From NCBI RefSeq assembly GCF_022014235.1, contig NZ_JAKLTD010000001.1:624624-688623 (forward strand): DNA of 64,000 bases. Reading direction: 5' to 3'. A program made the position numbers and the translations under genes. Shown piece after piece: positions 38,075 through 48,378 of this stretch. The DNA is from Methanothermobacter sp. K4. GTDB lineage: Archaea; Methanobacteriota; Methanobacteria; Methanobacteriales; Methanothermobacteraceae. The notes beneath the pieces are model-generated. The model saw only the letters and a program-made list of their open reading frames with translations, was not told where the DNA came from and made no database searches. Each line of letters starts with the position of its first letter. The stretch's first letter is position 1.

Positions 38075-38758
38075 CTAATTAATTTTTTTGTCTGAGTTCA
38101 CTTTTATGAACCTTGCGACCACGGTCTCTCCGGCAACAGGCCTTGAACCCGTCTTCACAAGCACCTCACAGTTTTCTGGCAGTATAAGATCCACCCTTGA
38201 GCCGAACCTTATCATACCTATGCGGCTCCCCCGTTCAACGTGGTCTCCCTCATTGACGTACTGGACGATCCTCCTTGCAATGAACCCCGCTATCTGCACC
38301 ACACCAACATTACCATGCTCTGTTTCTATCACAATCAGGTTCCTTTCATTTTCGGTGAGAACACTTGAACGCGCAATCCTGAATTTGCCGTCAATGTGCT
38401 CTGTGTACACCACCCTTCCTGAAACAGGGGCCCTGTTAACATGAACATCAAAGGGTGACATGAAGGTGCTTATGAGAATACCCCCATCACCAGCAGGGGA
38501 TATCCTGTCAATGAGGGGATAATCGGATCCAACCATCTTTATGCGGTCTATTCCACCAGACAAGCGTCTTCCATCAGCTGGGGCGACGATGAGGTTATCT
38601 TCAGAGGGTATATTCCTTTCAGGGTCCCTGAAAAACTGCATCATGAAGGCTATGAGGCTGAACATGAGTATGCTGACCGCGTGGTAACCCAGGAGAAATG
38701 GGATGGTGGCCACGCTTATGAGGAAACTGGCCCTTTTTGCAACGCCCTTCACAAACAC
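38075..38758 (-). CDS. asd: archaetidylserine decarboxylase proenzyme
   Basis: About 227 residues of the short PSD family. N-terminal hydrophobic segments are followed by FFRDPERNIP, VAPADGRRL, MSPFDVHVNRAPVSG and the self-cleavage site RFGSRVDLILPE, where Ser becomes the pyruvoyl group. It makes archaetidylethanolamine from archaetidylserine. The start is uncertain among GTGs at 38767, 38758 and 38752; AGGTGA sits between the first two, so the first lacks a ribosome binding site. Confidence 0.93.
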   Translation of the reverse strand: MFVKGVAKRASFLISVATIPFLLGYHAVSILMFSLIAFMMQFFRDPERNIPSEDNLIVAPADGRRLSGGIDRIKMVGSDYPLIDRISPAGDGGILISTFMSPFDVHVNRAPVSGRVVYTEHIDGKFRIARSSVLTENERNLIVIETEHGNVGVVQIAGFIARRIVQYVNEGDHVERGSRIGMIRFGSRVDLILPENCEVLVKTGSRPVAGETVVARFIKVNSDKKIN

Positions 38759-38986
38759 ACAATTCACCTAGTCTAATGTTTTAGAGGCACGTGAAAACCC
38801 TCTTGCAGATTAACACCCTGTTTCCACTCATCTGCAACGGTAATGAACCTCACTGGGGCTGCAGTCTTTCAGGAAATCAGCACCTCACTGGATGTTGAAT
38901 AATATTAGTGAAACATATATATAGTCATGTGCTGAAGATTAAATGTAATCTGTGATTGATATGCATGTGTTTTCCTCTGGAGCAGG

Positions 38987-39010
38987 GGAACTTTCTTTTA
39001 AGTTCCTTTT
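38987..39010 (+). promoter_or_regulatory. leader hairpin with T run before the mreB unit
   Basis: GGAACTT (38987-38993) and AAGTTCC (39000-39006) form a 7-bp stem with a 6-nt loop, followed by TTTT. It lies about 20 bp before the unknown gene that leads the mreB unit and about 65 bp after a TATA element (ACATATATATAG, near 38919-38930), so it would be in the 5' leader. It may act as an attenuator. The rest of the gap between asd and this gene shows nothing else. Confidence 0.4.
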
Positions 39011-39028
39011 AGAGTAGATGTGATGGTG

Positions 39029-39661
39029 ATGATAGAGAGTAAAATAAAGGTTCTCAGAAAGGCAGCACAGGTTTCAACAGCCCAGAGTTCAGACAGGCTG
39101 TGGTGTGTGATTGCAGGTAACGAGGAAATGGTCAACTCTGTGGCATACGAGGCAATCACATCCAGGGATCTTGTAAAGATACTCTTCAGGGAACATGTTA
39201 CCATCAGGGATTCATTTTTAAGAAAACGCTTTGATTTAATAATGCTTTATGGCGAAAACAACAAGATAAGAGATCTTTCACTTATCTGCAAGGAAAAGGG
39301 AGGGGCCTATATAAAGATAGCCCCATATTACGTTGAGAACGAACCCAACCTTGTGCTTCTGGTGGCCCCTGAGAACTATATGAAAAGGTTTGCAGGGGAG
39401 GCTGAAAAGAATAAAATAGGTTTTTCCTTCATCCTTGAGGACAGAACGAGCGGGTTTATAGAGACAGACGTCTACCTTACAGAGAGGCTCCCGGGATTTA
39501 TAAGAAATATAATCGACCCCCTCTTCAAGGTTACAGACGTTGTCCTTGTGACACTGCTGATATCTGTTCATGAATCAGGGGATGTTGAGAGGATAAATGA
39601 GATAGCATCCCGCAACAACATATTTGCAGTTGACTTTAGAGACATATTTGAGGAGGAATAG
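39029..39661 (+). CDS. uncharacterised protein upstream of MreB
   Basis: About 210 residues; I do not recognise the family with confidence. It has no signal peptide or membrane helix. An N-terminal alpha/beta region contains WCVIAGNEEMVNSVAYEAIT; a middle region has YIKIAPYYVENEPNLVLLVAPENYMKRF; the C-terminal part FKVTDVVLVTLLISVHESG is hydrophobic but short. The start lies in the string GTG-ATG-GTG-ATG; the last ATG is best spaced from GTGAT. Its stop is two bases before mreB, so it is translationally linked and may work with MreB. Confidence 0.7.
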   Translation: MIESKIKVLRKAAQVSTAQSSDRLWCVIAGNEEMVNSVAYEAITSRDLVKILFREHVTIRDSFLRKRFDLIMLYGENNKIRDLSLICKEKGGAYIKIAPYYVENEPNLVLLVAPENYMKRFAGEAEKNKIGFSFILEDRTSGFIETDVYLTERLPGFIRNIIDPLFKVTDVVLVTLLISVHESGDVERINEIASRNNIFAVDFRDIFEEE

Positions 39662-39662
39662 C

Positions 39663-40736
39663 ATGTTTTCATTTGGAAAGAAGAAATCTAAGGAGAAACA
39701 GGAAAGGAAGAGTGCAATCACCAATACACTCGGAATAGACCTGGGTACCCTCAACACTGTGGTTGCCAAACCAGCAGGGGATAAATTTGATATCTACAAG
39801 ATTCCCTCTGTGGTGGCCGTCAAGAAGGAGGACCCATCATATGTCCTGGCAGTGGGTGAAGAGGCAAAGATGATGCTCGGGAGAACTCCTGAGGACATAA
39901 TTGCTGTGAGACCGCTCAGGAAGGGTGTTATTGAGAGCGTTGCACAGGCAGAGGCACTCCTTGTATATGCAATGGAGATGGGGGCCGGGGATTCTGAGTC
40001 CATTGACAGGATAGTTATAGGGATACCCGGGGATGCATCAGAGGTTGAAAGAAACGCTGTTGAGGAGATAGGAAGAAAGGCCGGGGCAAATTATGTCCTG
40101 GTTATAAGTGAGGGTCTTGCAGCCGCCATAGGGGCCGGTTTGCCCATAGCGGAGGCATCAGGGACCATGGTTGTTGACATAGGGGCCGGTTCCAGTGACA
40201 TTGTCGTGATATCCCTTGGAGGCATAACCGACATTGAGACAATCAGGGTCGGCGGGGATGACATTGACACAAACCTTGTTGAACTTGTGAAGGAGAAGTA
40301 CAATGTTGAGATAGGTATCCATGAGGCAGAGAAGGCAAAGATAGAGGTTGGGATGGTCAAGTGTGATGAGGATCTTGAAAACCTCAAAACAGTGGTTATA
40401 GGTAAATGCATGGAGACCAACAAACCTAAGAAGGTTGAAATTGACTCTGAAATGGTTGCAGAGGCTGCTGAGCCCGTTGTAAAGGGCATAGTGGATTCAA
40501 TAGCAGCAGTACTTGAAAGGCTATCACCTGAACTCATCTCAGGGGTCTACAACAAGACGGTTGTGGTGGGTGGAACCTCACAGCTCAGGGGCCTCAGGGA
40601 GAGGATACTGGACGAGGTTGGCATTCCTGCTGAGATATCAGATGACCCCATGACAGTGGTTGCCAAGGGAGCCGCAATAGTTGCTGCAGAGCCAAGAGCA
40701 CTTGAACCTGAGGTAAGGCTCAAGGCAATGAAATAA
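39663..40736 (+). CDS. mreB: MreB-like actin-fold protein
   Basis: A 357-residue member of the MreB/actin/Hsp70 ATPase fold. Phosphate 1 LGIDLGTLNTVVAKP, phosphate 2 TMVVDIGAGSSDIVVISLGG and the adenosine motif VVVGGTSQLRGL are clear, with VRPLRKGVIESV and GDDIDTNLVELVKEKY as in MreB. A basic N-terminal tail of about 20 residues (FGKKKSKEKQERK) could touch the membrane. Rod-shaped pseudomurein-walled methanogens carry MreB, where it is thought to guide wall growth. GAGGAGGA precedes the ATG. Confidence 0.93.
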   Translation: MFSFGKKKSKEKQERKSAITNTLGIDLGTLNTVVAKPAGDKFDIYKIPSVVAVKKEDPSYVLAVGEEAKMMLGRTPEDIIAVRPLRKGVIESVAQAEALLVYAMEMGAGDSESIDRIVIGIPGDASEVERNAVEEIGRKAGANYVLVISEGLAAAIGAGLPIAEASGTMVVDIGAGSSDIVVISLGGITDIETIRVGGDDIDTNLVELVKEKYNVEIGIHEAEKAKIEVGMVKCDEDLENLKTVVIGKCMETNKPKKVEIDSEMVAEAAEPVVKGIVDSIAAVLERLSPELISGVYNKTVVVGGTSQLRGLRERILDEVGIPAEISDDPMTVVAKGAAIVAAEPRALEPEVRLKAMK

Positions 40737-40757
40737 TTAATTCTTTTTTCTGATCTG

Positions 40758-41381
40758 ATGAAGGTTCTTGGAATTGATGAGGCGGGGAGAGGCCCTGTAA
40801 TAGGCCCCCTTGTCGTGGCTGGTGTCATGGTTCCTGAGAGGAAGTTCTCGATACTCCGGAAGATGGGTATAAGGGACTCAAAGAAGCTCACACCTGAGAG
40901 GAGAAAATTTCTCGCCCGGAAGATAAGAAGGATCTCAAGGGTGTTCACGGTTAAGATATCTGCATCGGATATTGACAGGATGCGTGAGAAGGGCTTCAAC
41001 CTCAATGAGATAGAGAAGATTGCAATAAAGAGGATAATAGCCGAGGCACAGCCGGACTCTGTCATAATAGATTCGGTGGATGTTAAACCAGAGAGGCTGG
41101 CTGAGGAGATAAGGTTCCACTTCGGAGACATCGAGGTGAAGGCCGAGCACGGTGCAGATGCAAGGTATTACCCCGTTGCAGCGGCCTCAATAATCGCCAA
41201 GGTCGAAAGGGACCTTGAAATAGAGAAGATACAGAAGAGGAACAGGAAACTGGGGGAAATCGGGTCCGGTTATCCCAGCGACCCACGCACCAGGTCTTTT
41301 CTGGAATCATTCAGCTATGATGAACTCCCGGACTTCGTGAGGAAGTCATGGGCGACGGTCCAGAAGAGGAGGAAAAACTGA
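40758..41381 (+). CDS. rnhB: ribonuclease HII
   Basis: A 207-residue RNase H2 that removes RNA from RNA-DNA hybrids. GIDEAGRGPVIGPLVVAGV holds the first two acidic active-site residues (Asp, Glu); DSKKLTPERR is the GR(K)-adjacent conserved segment, EHGADARYYPVAAASIIAKVERD provides the third, and GSGYPSDPRT is typical. It lies 21 bp after mreB. Confidence 0.97.
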   Translation: MKVLGIDEAGRGPVIGPLVVAGVMVPERKFSILRKMGIRDSKKLTPERRKFLARKIRRISRVFTVKISASDIDRMREKGFNLNEIEKIAIKRIIAEAQPDSVIIDSVDVKPERLAEEIRFHFGDIEVKAEHGADARYYPVAAASIIAKVERDLEIEKIQKRNRKLGEIGSGYPSDPRTRSFLESFSYDELPDFVRKSWATVQKRRKN

Positions 41382-41458
41382 TTTAATCATTAATACAGCC
41401 AGACCACTATTTTTAAATATATCCTCTCCGGTAAATACCCATCAGGTGAGGCAGAAAA

Positions 41459-42298
41459 ATGTTTCTAGAACCAGTCTTCAACTTCTTCGGTACGGTACTT
41501 GAAATGTTCCGCAGTGGCGGTGTAATAACATACATAATAGCAATCACAGGCATCTATGGTTTTATCACGTCCATTGAGAAAATACACTACCTCAGGAAGA
41601 TTTCACGTGTTAGCACACCCCAGATAATAGGTAAGGTCAATGAATCCATGGAAAAGGGCGGAGCACTTGAGGCCCTCAGGGAGATAGGACAGTACCAGAA
41701 TCCAGTATCAAAGATAATATCAGAGGCCCTCAAGATAGGCTACAGGAACCGTTCAGAGGTTGAGGATGCCATGGAGCGTGTTTTCATTGTTGAGATGAGC
41801 AACATGACAAAGGGTCTGGGGACGCTAAGGACAATAATAGAGGTCGCCCCCATGCTGGGCCTCATAGGGACCGTAATAGGGATATGGTACACATTCAGGG
41901 CCCTCGGTGTTAACGCCGACCCTGCTGCAATGGCTGAGGGAATCTATGTTGCACTTATAACCACAATACTCGGACTGGCAGTTGCCATAATCCTCATGCC
42001 CCTCTACTCATACATAACAGGCAGGATAGACGATGAGATAGACAAGATTGAACTCATAAAGAAGATGACAAACTGGGGATACGCCATTATGAGGATAAGG
42101 GTTGATGGAGACCTTGATGATGTGGTCGGGGCCCTCATGGAATCGGATGGTGTTGTCAGCGTTAGGACCGTTGATGACCCTGAGGCAAACCTTGTGGTGG
42201 CATTCAAACCCAGCATGCTTGAGAAGAGCATAAACAACATAATACTTGAAAGGTGCGGTAAGAGCGCCGAGATCATTGAGAGTAAGCTGCGGCAGTGA
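41459..42298 (+). CDS. ExbB/TolQ/MotA-type proton channel subunit
   Basis: A 279-residue membrane protein. One N-terminal helix (VITYIIAITGIYGFITSIEKI), then a cytoplasmic region, then the conserved pair LRTIIEVAPMLGLIGTVIGIWYTF and AMAEGIYVALITTILGLAVAIILMPLYSYI. An unusual C-terminal extension of about 70 residues (DGDLDDVVGALMESDGVVSVRTVDDPEANLV and onward) looks like a small ferredoxin-like alpha/beta domain. It forms a proton- or sodium-driven motor with the ExbD-like neighbour. Promoter-like TTTTTAAATATATCC precedes it; AGGTGAG marks the start. Confidence 0.93.
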   Translation: MFLEPVFNFFGTVLEMFRSGGVITYIIAITGIYGFITSIEKIHYLRKISRVSTPQIIGKVNESMEKGGALEALREIGQYQNPVSKIISEALKIGYRNRSEVEDAMERVFIVEMSNMTKGLGTLRTIIEVAPMLGLIGTVIGIWYTFRALGVNADPAAMAEGIYVALITTILGLAVAIILMPLYSYITGRIDDEIDKIELIKKMTNWGYAIMRIRVDGDLDDVVGALMESDGVVSVRTVDDPEANLVVAFKPSMLEKSINNIILERCGKSAEIIESKLRQ

Positions 42299-42302
42299 TA
42301 GA

Positions 42303-42689
42303 ATGGTCCTGGATACAGAGAGGTACAGGAACAAGGTCCATGGGAGGCCAAGGTTCAACATGGTCCCATTCATTGATATACTCTTCACAATACTGATTTT
42401 CCTTGTGGTAACAACCACCTTTTCAGGGGGGGCAGGTGAGGCCTCAGGAAAGCCCCAGATAAGTGAAAACACCGGTCCATCAGAGTACTACCTCATACCT
42501 GTTGCGGGCCTGAGGCGGGTAACAGTTAATGGCATTGACATGTCCGGCCACATAAAGAACAGTGCGGTGGCAGTCCACACCAGGGTCATAGATGAGGGTG
42601 AAATAATAATAAGGCCCAGGGAGGGGGCCATAATCATAACAGCACCACCGGACCTCCCGGTTGATAGGGCGGTTAAAACACCATCATAA
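42303..42689 (+). CDS. ExbD/TolR-like protein
   Basis: A 128-residue single-pass protein. [24 protein letters not shown] contains the conserved membrane Asp of ExbD/TolR, after a short basic cytoplasmic N-terminus. The outer domain ([36 protein letters not shown] and the final DRAVKT) is the usual ExbD fold. Four bases after the ExbB-like stop. No TonB or TolA partner is visible, so what the motor drives is unknown. Confidence 0.9.
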   Translation: MVLDTERYRNKVHGRPRFNMVPFIDILFTILIFLVVTTTFSGGAGEASGKPQISENTGPSEYYLIPVAGLRRVTVNGIDMSGHIKNSAVAVHTRVIDEGEIIIRPREGAIIITAPPDLPVDRAVKTPS

Positions 42690-42705
42690 TTGTGCAGGTG
42701 ATATG

Positions 42706-43314
42706 ATGTATCTTGGAAGAATACTGGCAGTTGGAAGAAACAGCAGCGGATCCTTCGTTGCGTACAGGGTATCCAGCAGATCCTTCCCAAACAGGACAGC
42801 AAGGCTCCTGGATGAGAGGGTGGCGATTGTACCGGTTGAGGGCTGTGAGGGTGACGTATTCAAAAACCCCTACATAGCATACAACTGCATAAGGATAGTT
42901 GATGGGACCGCGGTTGTATCCAACGGTTCCCATACCGATACAATTGCAGATAAGATATCCCTCGGGATGAACCTGAAGGACGCCCTGGGCTTCTCGCTCC
43001 TTACAATGGACTATGAGAAGGATGAACTCAACACCCCAAGAATCGCGGCGGCAATCAATGACTCGGATGCATTCATAGGCATAGTTACAGAGGATGGGAT
43101 AAAGGTCAGAAGGGTCCCTGAAGGCGTTTCAATGTACATATCAACCTATGAGCAGACAGAACCAGCAGAAACCACCTTTGAAGCCGGAAATGCAGAGGAG
43201 GCAGCAGAGTTCATACTGGAGGGAGGAGATTTTGCTGCATTCACACACCCTGTTACCTCGGCGGCGGCATTCAACGCTGGAGACGGCTGGAAGCTGGCGA
43301 CAGGAGAAAAATGA
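42706..43314 (+). CDS. purO: archaeal IMP cyclohydrolase (PurO)
   Basis: The 202-residue archaeal-specific enzyme that closes FAICAR to IMP, the last step of purine synthesis. It starts [30 protein letters not shown], with [42 protein letters not shown] and [17 protein letters not shown] 42706 gives the length known for the M. thermautotrophicus enzyme; AGGTGAT is just upstream and an ATG three bases earlier is possible. Confidence 0.97.
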   Translation: MYLGRILAVGRNSSGSFVAYRVSSRSFPNRTARLLDERVAIVPVEGCEGDVFKNPYIAYNCIRIVDGTAVVSNGSHTDTIADKISLGMNLKDALGFSLLTMDYEKDELNTPRIAAAINDSDAFIGIVTEDGIKVRRVPEGVSMYISTYEQTEPAETTFEAGNAEEAAEFILEGGDFAAFTHPVTSAAAFNAGDGWKLATGEK

Positions 43315-43328
43315 ATTCCGGTGCTTAA

Positions 43329-44087
43329 ATGGAGATAACCCTGACTGGAGTGGAGGGCCTCCCACTTGTCTCAGAGGGTGATGACATAGCAGCCCTCATG
43401 GTGGACGCCCTGGAGTCCTCGGGCATGGAACTCATTGATGGTGACATAGTAGTAATCGCTGAAACACTGGTGTCAAAGGCAGAGGGCAACACCGTTGATC
43501 TTCAAAGGATTGAACCATCCAGGGAGGCACTTGAAATAGCATCAAGGACAGGTAAGGACCCCAGGCTCGTTGAGGCAATCCTTGAGGAGTCCAGTGAGAT
43601 AATAAAGGTCGGTCATGACTTCATAGTATCTGAAACCCGGCACGGGTTTGTATGTGCCAATGCGGGTATTGACGAGTCAAACGTTGAGGATGGACTGGCA
43701 ACCCCACTGCCTGAGGACCCTGACGGAAGCGCCAGGAGGATACTTGAGGGTCTTCAGGAACTTACAGGGAGGGAAATAGCTGTTATAATCTCCGATACAC
43801 AGGGAAGGCCCTTCAGGGAGGGGGCTGTTGGTGTTGCAGTTGGAGTCGCTGGCATTTCACCGGTGTGGGACAGGAAGGGTGAACTGGACCTTTATGGAAG
43901 GAGCCTCCAGACAACCAGGGTGGCAGTTGCAGATGAGCTGGCAGCAGCAGCCTCCCTTGTGATGGGACAGGCAGATGAGGGCGTACCCGCCGTCATAATA
44001 AGGGGTTACCCGTGGGGGCACCTACGCGCCACTGGCAGCGCAATGGAACTCTTAAGGCCCCGGGAACTTGACGTCTTCAGGGATTAG
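43329..44087 (+). CDS. cofE: coenzyme F420-0:L-glutamate ligase
   Basis: A 252-residue GTP-dependent ligase that adds two glutamates to F420-0. [55 protein letters not shown] and [25 protein letters not shown] match the family. It lies 14 bp after purO and 8 bp before cofD. Confidence 0.97.
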   Translation: MEITLTGVEGLPLVSEGDDIAALMVDALESSGMELIDGDIVVIAETLVSKAEGNTVDLQRIEPSREALEIASRTGKDPRLVEAILEESSEIIKVGHDFIVSETRHGFVCANAGIDESNVEDGLATPLPEDPDGSARRILEGLQELTGREIAVIISDTQGRPFREGAVGVAVGVAGISPVWDRKGELDLYGRSLQTTRVAVADELAAAASLVMGQADEGVPAVIIRGYPWGHLRATGSAMELLRPRELDVFRD

Positions 44088-44095
44088 GTGGTTCA

Positions 44096-45001
44096 ATGAT
44101 AACAGTCCTCTCTGGGGGTACAGGCACACCAAAACTCCTGCAGGGCATCGTGAGGGTCTTGGACCCCTCTGAGGTTACGGTGATCGTTAACACCGCTGAG
44201 AACGATTATTTCTCTGGAGTCTACGTCGCACCAGACATCGACACAGTTATCTACACCCTTGCAGGGATAATAAACGAGGAGACCTGGTACGGGGTCCGGG
44301 ACGACACATTCATAACCCATGAGAGGCTCAATGAACTTGGATGCCCTGAGCTCCTGAGGATAGGCGACCTTGACCGGGCATTCAAGATACAGAAAACCCT
44401 CCTTTTAAGGGACATGCCACTCCACAGGGCGGTGGAACACCAGCGCAGGGCCCTTGGTGTGGAATCAAGGGTTATCCCAATGAGCAACCAGGAATCCGAT
44501 ATCAGGATACTTACAGATGAGGGTGAGATGGGATTCCATGAGTTCCTTGTTGAGAGGAGGTCAGAGCCTGAGGTCCTGGATGTTCGATTCAGCAGGGTTA
44601 AACCGGCACCTGGTGTTCTGGAGGCGATTGAATCCGCCGAAAGGGTCATAGTGGGACCATCCAATCCCATCACATCCATAGGACCCATCCTCAAAACAGA
44701 GGGTGTGAGGGATGCCCTCAGGGATGCAGAGGTATATGCGGTATCCCCATTTCTCGGCAGTAGACCATTCAGTGGACCAGCAGGGAAATTCATGGAAGCT
44801 AAAGGTTATGATGCCTCAAGTCTCGGCCTTGCAGAGATGTACAGTGATTTTCTTGACATGCTGGTGATTGATGGGGCCGACTCAAACCTCAAGACGGAAA
44901 TAGAAAAACTAATAAAAGAGGTAACGATAACAAACACCATCATGGAAAACACAGGGGATAAAATAATGTTGGCCAGAATACTTTTGGGTGAAATATTATG
45001 A
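44096..45001 (+). CDS. cofD: 2-phospho-L-lactate transferase
   Basis: A 301-residue transferase that couples the lactyl phosphate unit to Fo to make F420-0. [19 protein letters not shown] is the N-terminal nucleotide loop; [43 protein letters not shown] and [15 protein letters not shown] are characteristic. CofD and CofE act in succession, so the operon order is functional. Its stop overlaps the next ATG. Confidence 0.97.
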   Translation: MITVLSGGTGTPKLLQGIVRVLDPSEVTVIVNTAENDYFSGVYVAPDIDTVIYTLAGIINEETWYGVRDDTFITHERLNELGCPELLRIGDLDRAFKIQKTLLLRDMPLHRAVEHQRRALGVESRVIPMSNQESDIRILTDEGEMGFHEFLVERRSEPEVLDVRFSRVKPAPGVLEAIESAERVIVGPSNPITSIGPILKTEGVRDALRDAEVYAVSPFLGSRPFSGPAGKFMEAKGYDASSLGLAEMYSDFLDMLVIDGADSNLKTEIEKLIKEVTITNTIMENTGDKIMLARILLGEIL

Positions 45002-45747
45002 TACAGATGACCTTAATTCAGATAGACAATTATGGGCCATGGACAGTCACACCAGCCCCCCGTAATGAGGCTGATCTTCAGATACTCCAGGCAGAACTTT
45101 ACGCTGACCTCCAGCGCCAGTTTGCTGCCTGCCAGGGACTTGTTTTCTTCACAAGATTCGATAATATGCTCGCCATAACCAATGGTATAGGAGTGGAGGA
45201 CCACAGAAGGATACAGAGGTCCATAGGTAACCGTTACCCCATAACCGTGAGCATGGGTGTAGGGGCCGCCGAGACCCCCTATGATGCCCAGAGAAACGCT
45301 TCAAGGGCTCTTCAGAGCCATGGGGGAGCCCAGTCAGAGGATAGGAAGGAGGTCCTTGCAATAGATGGTCTTGTTGATGAAGGTCATGTGCAGATTGCAC
45401 ATATTGATATAAATGGCATCACAGAGACCATGACCGACATTGTGCCGGCCTATGACACATCATTCATTGTGAACAGGGTCCAGCACTTTCTGATGAAGAA
45501 ACTCATAAAGGAGGGTGCCCTTCTATTCTTCATAGGTGGGGATAACTTCATGTCCCCCTGCAACGGCCTTGAACCACAGGGTCTGCTTCGCATACTAAAT
45601 GAGATAGATGACGAGATAAACGTTGCACTCAAGGCAGGTATCGGGAAGGCACCAACCGCTGAGAAGGCCGCTAATCTGGCAGACCTCGCCCTTGAGGAGA
45701 TAAGGGGCGGGTTCACCTATGACCTGGTCCATGTAATGAAGGAATAG
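44998..45747 (+). CDS. gch3: GTP cyclohydrolase III
   Basis: The 249-residue archaeal GCH III, which makes the formylamino-pyrimidine nucleotide from GTP, a precursor of riboflavin and the F420 chromophore. [58 protein letters not shown] and [14 protein letters not shown] match; two GGDEF-like half domains are expected. GGTGA six bases upstream supports ATG 44998, with a 4-base overlap with cofD. Confidence 0.96.
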   Translation: MIQMTLIQIDNYGPWTVTPAPRNEADLQILQAELYADLQRQFAACQGLVFFTRFDNMLAITNGIGVEDHRRIQRSIGNRYPITVSMGVGAAETPYDAQRNASRALQSHGGAQSEDRKEVLAIDGLVDEGHVQIAHIDINGITETMTDIVPAYDTSFIVNRVQHFLMKKLIKEGALLFFIGGDNFMSPCNGLEPQGLLRILNEIDDEINVALKAGIGKAPTAEKAANLADLALEEIRGGFTYDLVHVMKE

Positions 45748-45827
45748 CTGGATGAGTTCTGGATTATCAAGTGGATCTTCTGAACCCAAAAAACTAGGTT
45801 GCTGATAGCATAATTTTCCTGGCCCCA

Positions 45828-46556
45828 ATGGCAGGTATAACCGATGCAGAATTCTGCCTGAGACTTATCCCCTATGGTTTCGATGCTGTCACACTGGGCG
45901 GTTACAATGCAGATGAGGATACATCCAGGGCTGGAAGGCTAATAGCCCAGAGGGGCAGACCAGAATTTGATTTTGACTCTTCTGAACTTAAATCCATAGT
46001 GGAATCTGAGGCATCACTGATAAAGGACAGTTTTGAGGTGCTGGTCTCTGTGAACCTCAGGGCCCTTGACCCTGAACCCATCCTGGAGATATCATCCATT
46101 GGGGAAGTGGATATTGTTGAGATAAATGCACACTGCAGACAGCCAGAGATAACCTCCCTGGGCGCCGGACAGGCGATGCTCCATGACCCCGAGTTCCTTG
46201 AGGACTTCACATCTGAGGTCGTGAAGGGTGCCCGAACAGAGGTCTCTGTCAAGATACGGGGAAACGTACCAGGGGTTGATACGGTGGACATTGCTGGAAT
46301 GCTTGATGACCTTGGGGTAGGCTACATTCACCTTGACGCCATGAAGCCAGGTGAGGACGGGGCCGACTTTGAACTCGTGGGTGAAGTTTCACAGAGCTTA
46401 AGAAATGCGGTCCTCATAGGTAACAATTCGGTGAGAGACCCTGAATCTGCCTCTGCAATGCTTGCCGCAGGTGCAGATGCGGTATCAATTGCAAGGGCTG
46501 CAATGCCGGGCAGAATAAACTTCAATCTCAGGGAAATCAGATTTAATCTGGACTAA
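45828..46556 (+). CDS. Dus-like FMN TIM-barrel protein
   Basis: Residues resemble the dihydrouridine synthase/dihydroorotate dehydrogenase barrel: [37 protein letters not shown] (where true Dus has a GCP loop), [52 protein letters not shown] (FMN phosphate site). The first ATG is 45828, but in frame before it the sequence reads IIFLAP, completing the conserved LAPMAGITD first strand, back to a TAG at 45795. No ATG, GTG or TTG lies in that stretch, so the true start is probably non-canonical or the sequence has a base change. Adjacent to atwA. Confidence 0.75.
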   Translation: MAGITDAEFCLRLIPYGFDAVTLGGYNADEDTSRAGRLIAQRGRPEFDFDSSELKSIVESEASLIKDSFEVLVSVNLRALDPEPILEISSIGEVDIVEINAHCRQPEITSLGAGQAMLHDPEFLEDFTSEVVKGARTEVSVKIRGNVPGVDTVDIAGMLDDLGVGYIHLDAMKPGEDGADFELVGEVSQSLRNAVLIGNNSVRDPESASAMLAAGADAVSIARAAMPGRINFNLREIRFNLD

Positions 46557-46650
46557 AAATTTAGAAAATTTTAATAGTCCCTTTATCAAAAGAATAATAC
46601 AGATTCATCTTTCACCGGTAACGTTAATTTTAGCAACTGAGGGTGAGCAC

Positions 46651-48243
46651 ATGTCTTTCATAAAGCTGGAAAATGTCACAAAGAAGTTTAAGGGTGTTGA
46701 GGTTTTAAAAAATATCAGTGTTGAAATCGATGAGGGCAGGGTCCTTGGTATACTTGGAAGAAGCGGGGCAGGAAAATCTGTTCTCATAAACATGCTGAGG
46801 GGTATGAAGGAATACAGGCCCGACAGTGGCCGCGTCATCTACAACGTGGCAATCTGCCCCGAATGCCTCAGAGTGGAACCCCCCTCCTTTGACGGCAAGG
46901 TATGCGGATGCGGCTCAAAATTTTCACTCAGGGAGGTGGACTTCTGGAACTGTGACAAGAAGACCTTCGCCGCAGTCAGGAGAAGAATAGCCATAATGCT
47001 CCAGAGGACGTTCGCCCTCTATGAGGACGACACGGTAATCGATAACGTCATAAAGTCAATGCCGGATGTTGAATACGAGACAGCCCTCTACCATGCCCTT
47101 GACCTCCTTGAAATGGTTCAGATGAGCCACAGGATAACCCACATTGCAAGGGATCTCAGTGGGGGTGAAAAGCAGAGGGTTGTCCTTGCAAGGCAGCTGG
47201 CCAAGGAGCCAATGGTCTTCCTGGCTGATGAGCCAACCGGTACCCTTGACCCCCAGACAGCGGAGCTCATACACGACGCACTCCTTGAGGGTGTCAAGGA
47301 TAAGGGGATAACCATGATCATAACCTCCCACTGGCCCGAGGTCATGAGGGACCTCTCTGATTATGCCATATGGATTGAGAAGGGTGAGATAATTGAGGAG
47401 GGAGACCCTGATGACGTGGTTGCCAGTTTCATGGAACAGGTGCCTGCACCTGAAAAGGTGAAGGAGTTTGAAAGGGAAACCCCCATAATAAAGATGGTTG
47501 ATGTTAAGAAGCACTACTACTCCATTGACAGGGGTGTTGTGAAGGCGGTTGACGGCGTTGACCTCACAGTCTATGAGGGGGAAATATTTGGTGTTGTGGG
47601 GCTCAGCGGGGCCGGTAAGACTACTCTCTCGAGGATAATAATCGGAATAACCGAGCCAAGCAGCGGGAAGGTCTGCGTTAGGCTGGGTGATGAGTGGATA
47701 GACATGACCGAGAAGGGGCCCCTTGGCCGTGGCCGTGTAACGCCCTACCTTGGAATACTCCACCAGGAGTACAGCCTCTACCCCCACAGGGATGTGCTGG
47801 GTAACCTCACAGAGGCAATCAGCCTTGAGCTCCCTGCAGAATTTGCCAGGATGAAGGCAGTTTATGTCCTCAAGGCCGTGGGCTTTGATGAGGAGTACGC
47901 AGAGAACCTACTTGGCAAGTACCCTGATGAGCTCTCAGGTGGTGAGAGACACAGGGTTGCCCTTGCCCAGGTTCTCATCAGGGAGCCCAGGATAATAATA
48001 CTTGATGAACCCACAGGTACCATGGACCCCATAACAAGGGTGCAGGTTACAGACTCGATCCTGAAGGCAAGGGAGGAGCTGAATCAGACCTTCCTGATAA
48101 TTTCACATGACATGGACTTCGTGCTTGATGTCTGTGACAGGGCATCCCTCATGAGGGGTGGCAGGATCCTCAAGACAGGTGAACCCGGGTCAATCGTCGG
48201 GGACCTCACACCCGATGAGAAGAGGGGGATGCTCAGGGAATGA
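46651..48243 (+). CDS. atwA: methyl-coenzyme M reductase activation component A2 (AtwA)
   Basis: A 530-residue twin-cassette ABC ATPase, soluble, needed for ATP-dependent reductive activation of methyl-coenzyme M reductase. Cassette 1: Walker [11 protein letters not shown], an inserted cysteine cluster CPECLRV...KVCGCGS, signature [10 protein letters not shown], Walker [13 protein letters not shown]. Cassette 2: [33 protein letters not shown]. The cysteine insert is a likely metal or Fe-S site. ATG 46651 follows GGTGAGC. Confidence 0.96.
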   Translation: MSFIKLENVTKKFKGVEVLKNISVEIDEGRVLGILGRSGAGKSVLINMLRGMKEYRPDSGRVIYNVAICPECLRVEPPSFDGKVCGCGSKFSLREVDFWNCDKKTFAAVRRRIAIMLQRTFALYEDDTVIDNVIKSMPDVEYETALYHALDLLEMVQMSHRITHIARDLSGGEKQRVVLARQLAKEPMVFLADEPTGTLDPQTAELIHDALLEGVKDKGITMIITSHWPEVMRDLSDYAIWIEKGEIIEEGDPDDVVASFMEQVPAPEKVKEFERETPIIKMVDVKKHYYSIDRGVVKAVDGVDLTVYEGEIFGVVGLSGAGKTTLSRIIIGITEPSSGKVCVRLGDEWIDMTEKGPLGRGRVTPYLGILHQEYSLYPHRDVLGNLTEAISLELPAEFARMKAVYVLKAVGFDEEYAENLLGKYPDELSGGERHRVALAQVLIREPRIIILDEPTGTMDPITRVQVTDSILKAREELNQTFLIISHDMDFVLDVCDRASLMRGGRILKTGEPGSIVGDLTPDEKRGMLRE

Positions 48244-48378
48244 TAGTCCCAATTTAATTGGCGGACCACAATTTATTTATCAAAAAAGCGGTTAAAGGCA
48301 TTAAGTGGTATTATTTCAGCCACCATGTAATGAATTATTATTAACAGAATAAACATAATTAATAAAGGAGGACTGTGT

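Noticed and set aside
47056..47787. A 243-codon minus-strand open frame opposite atwA
   Set aside because: Antisense to a conserved ABC ATPase; no ribosome binding site and unusual composition.
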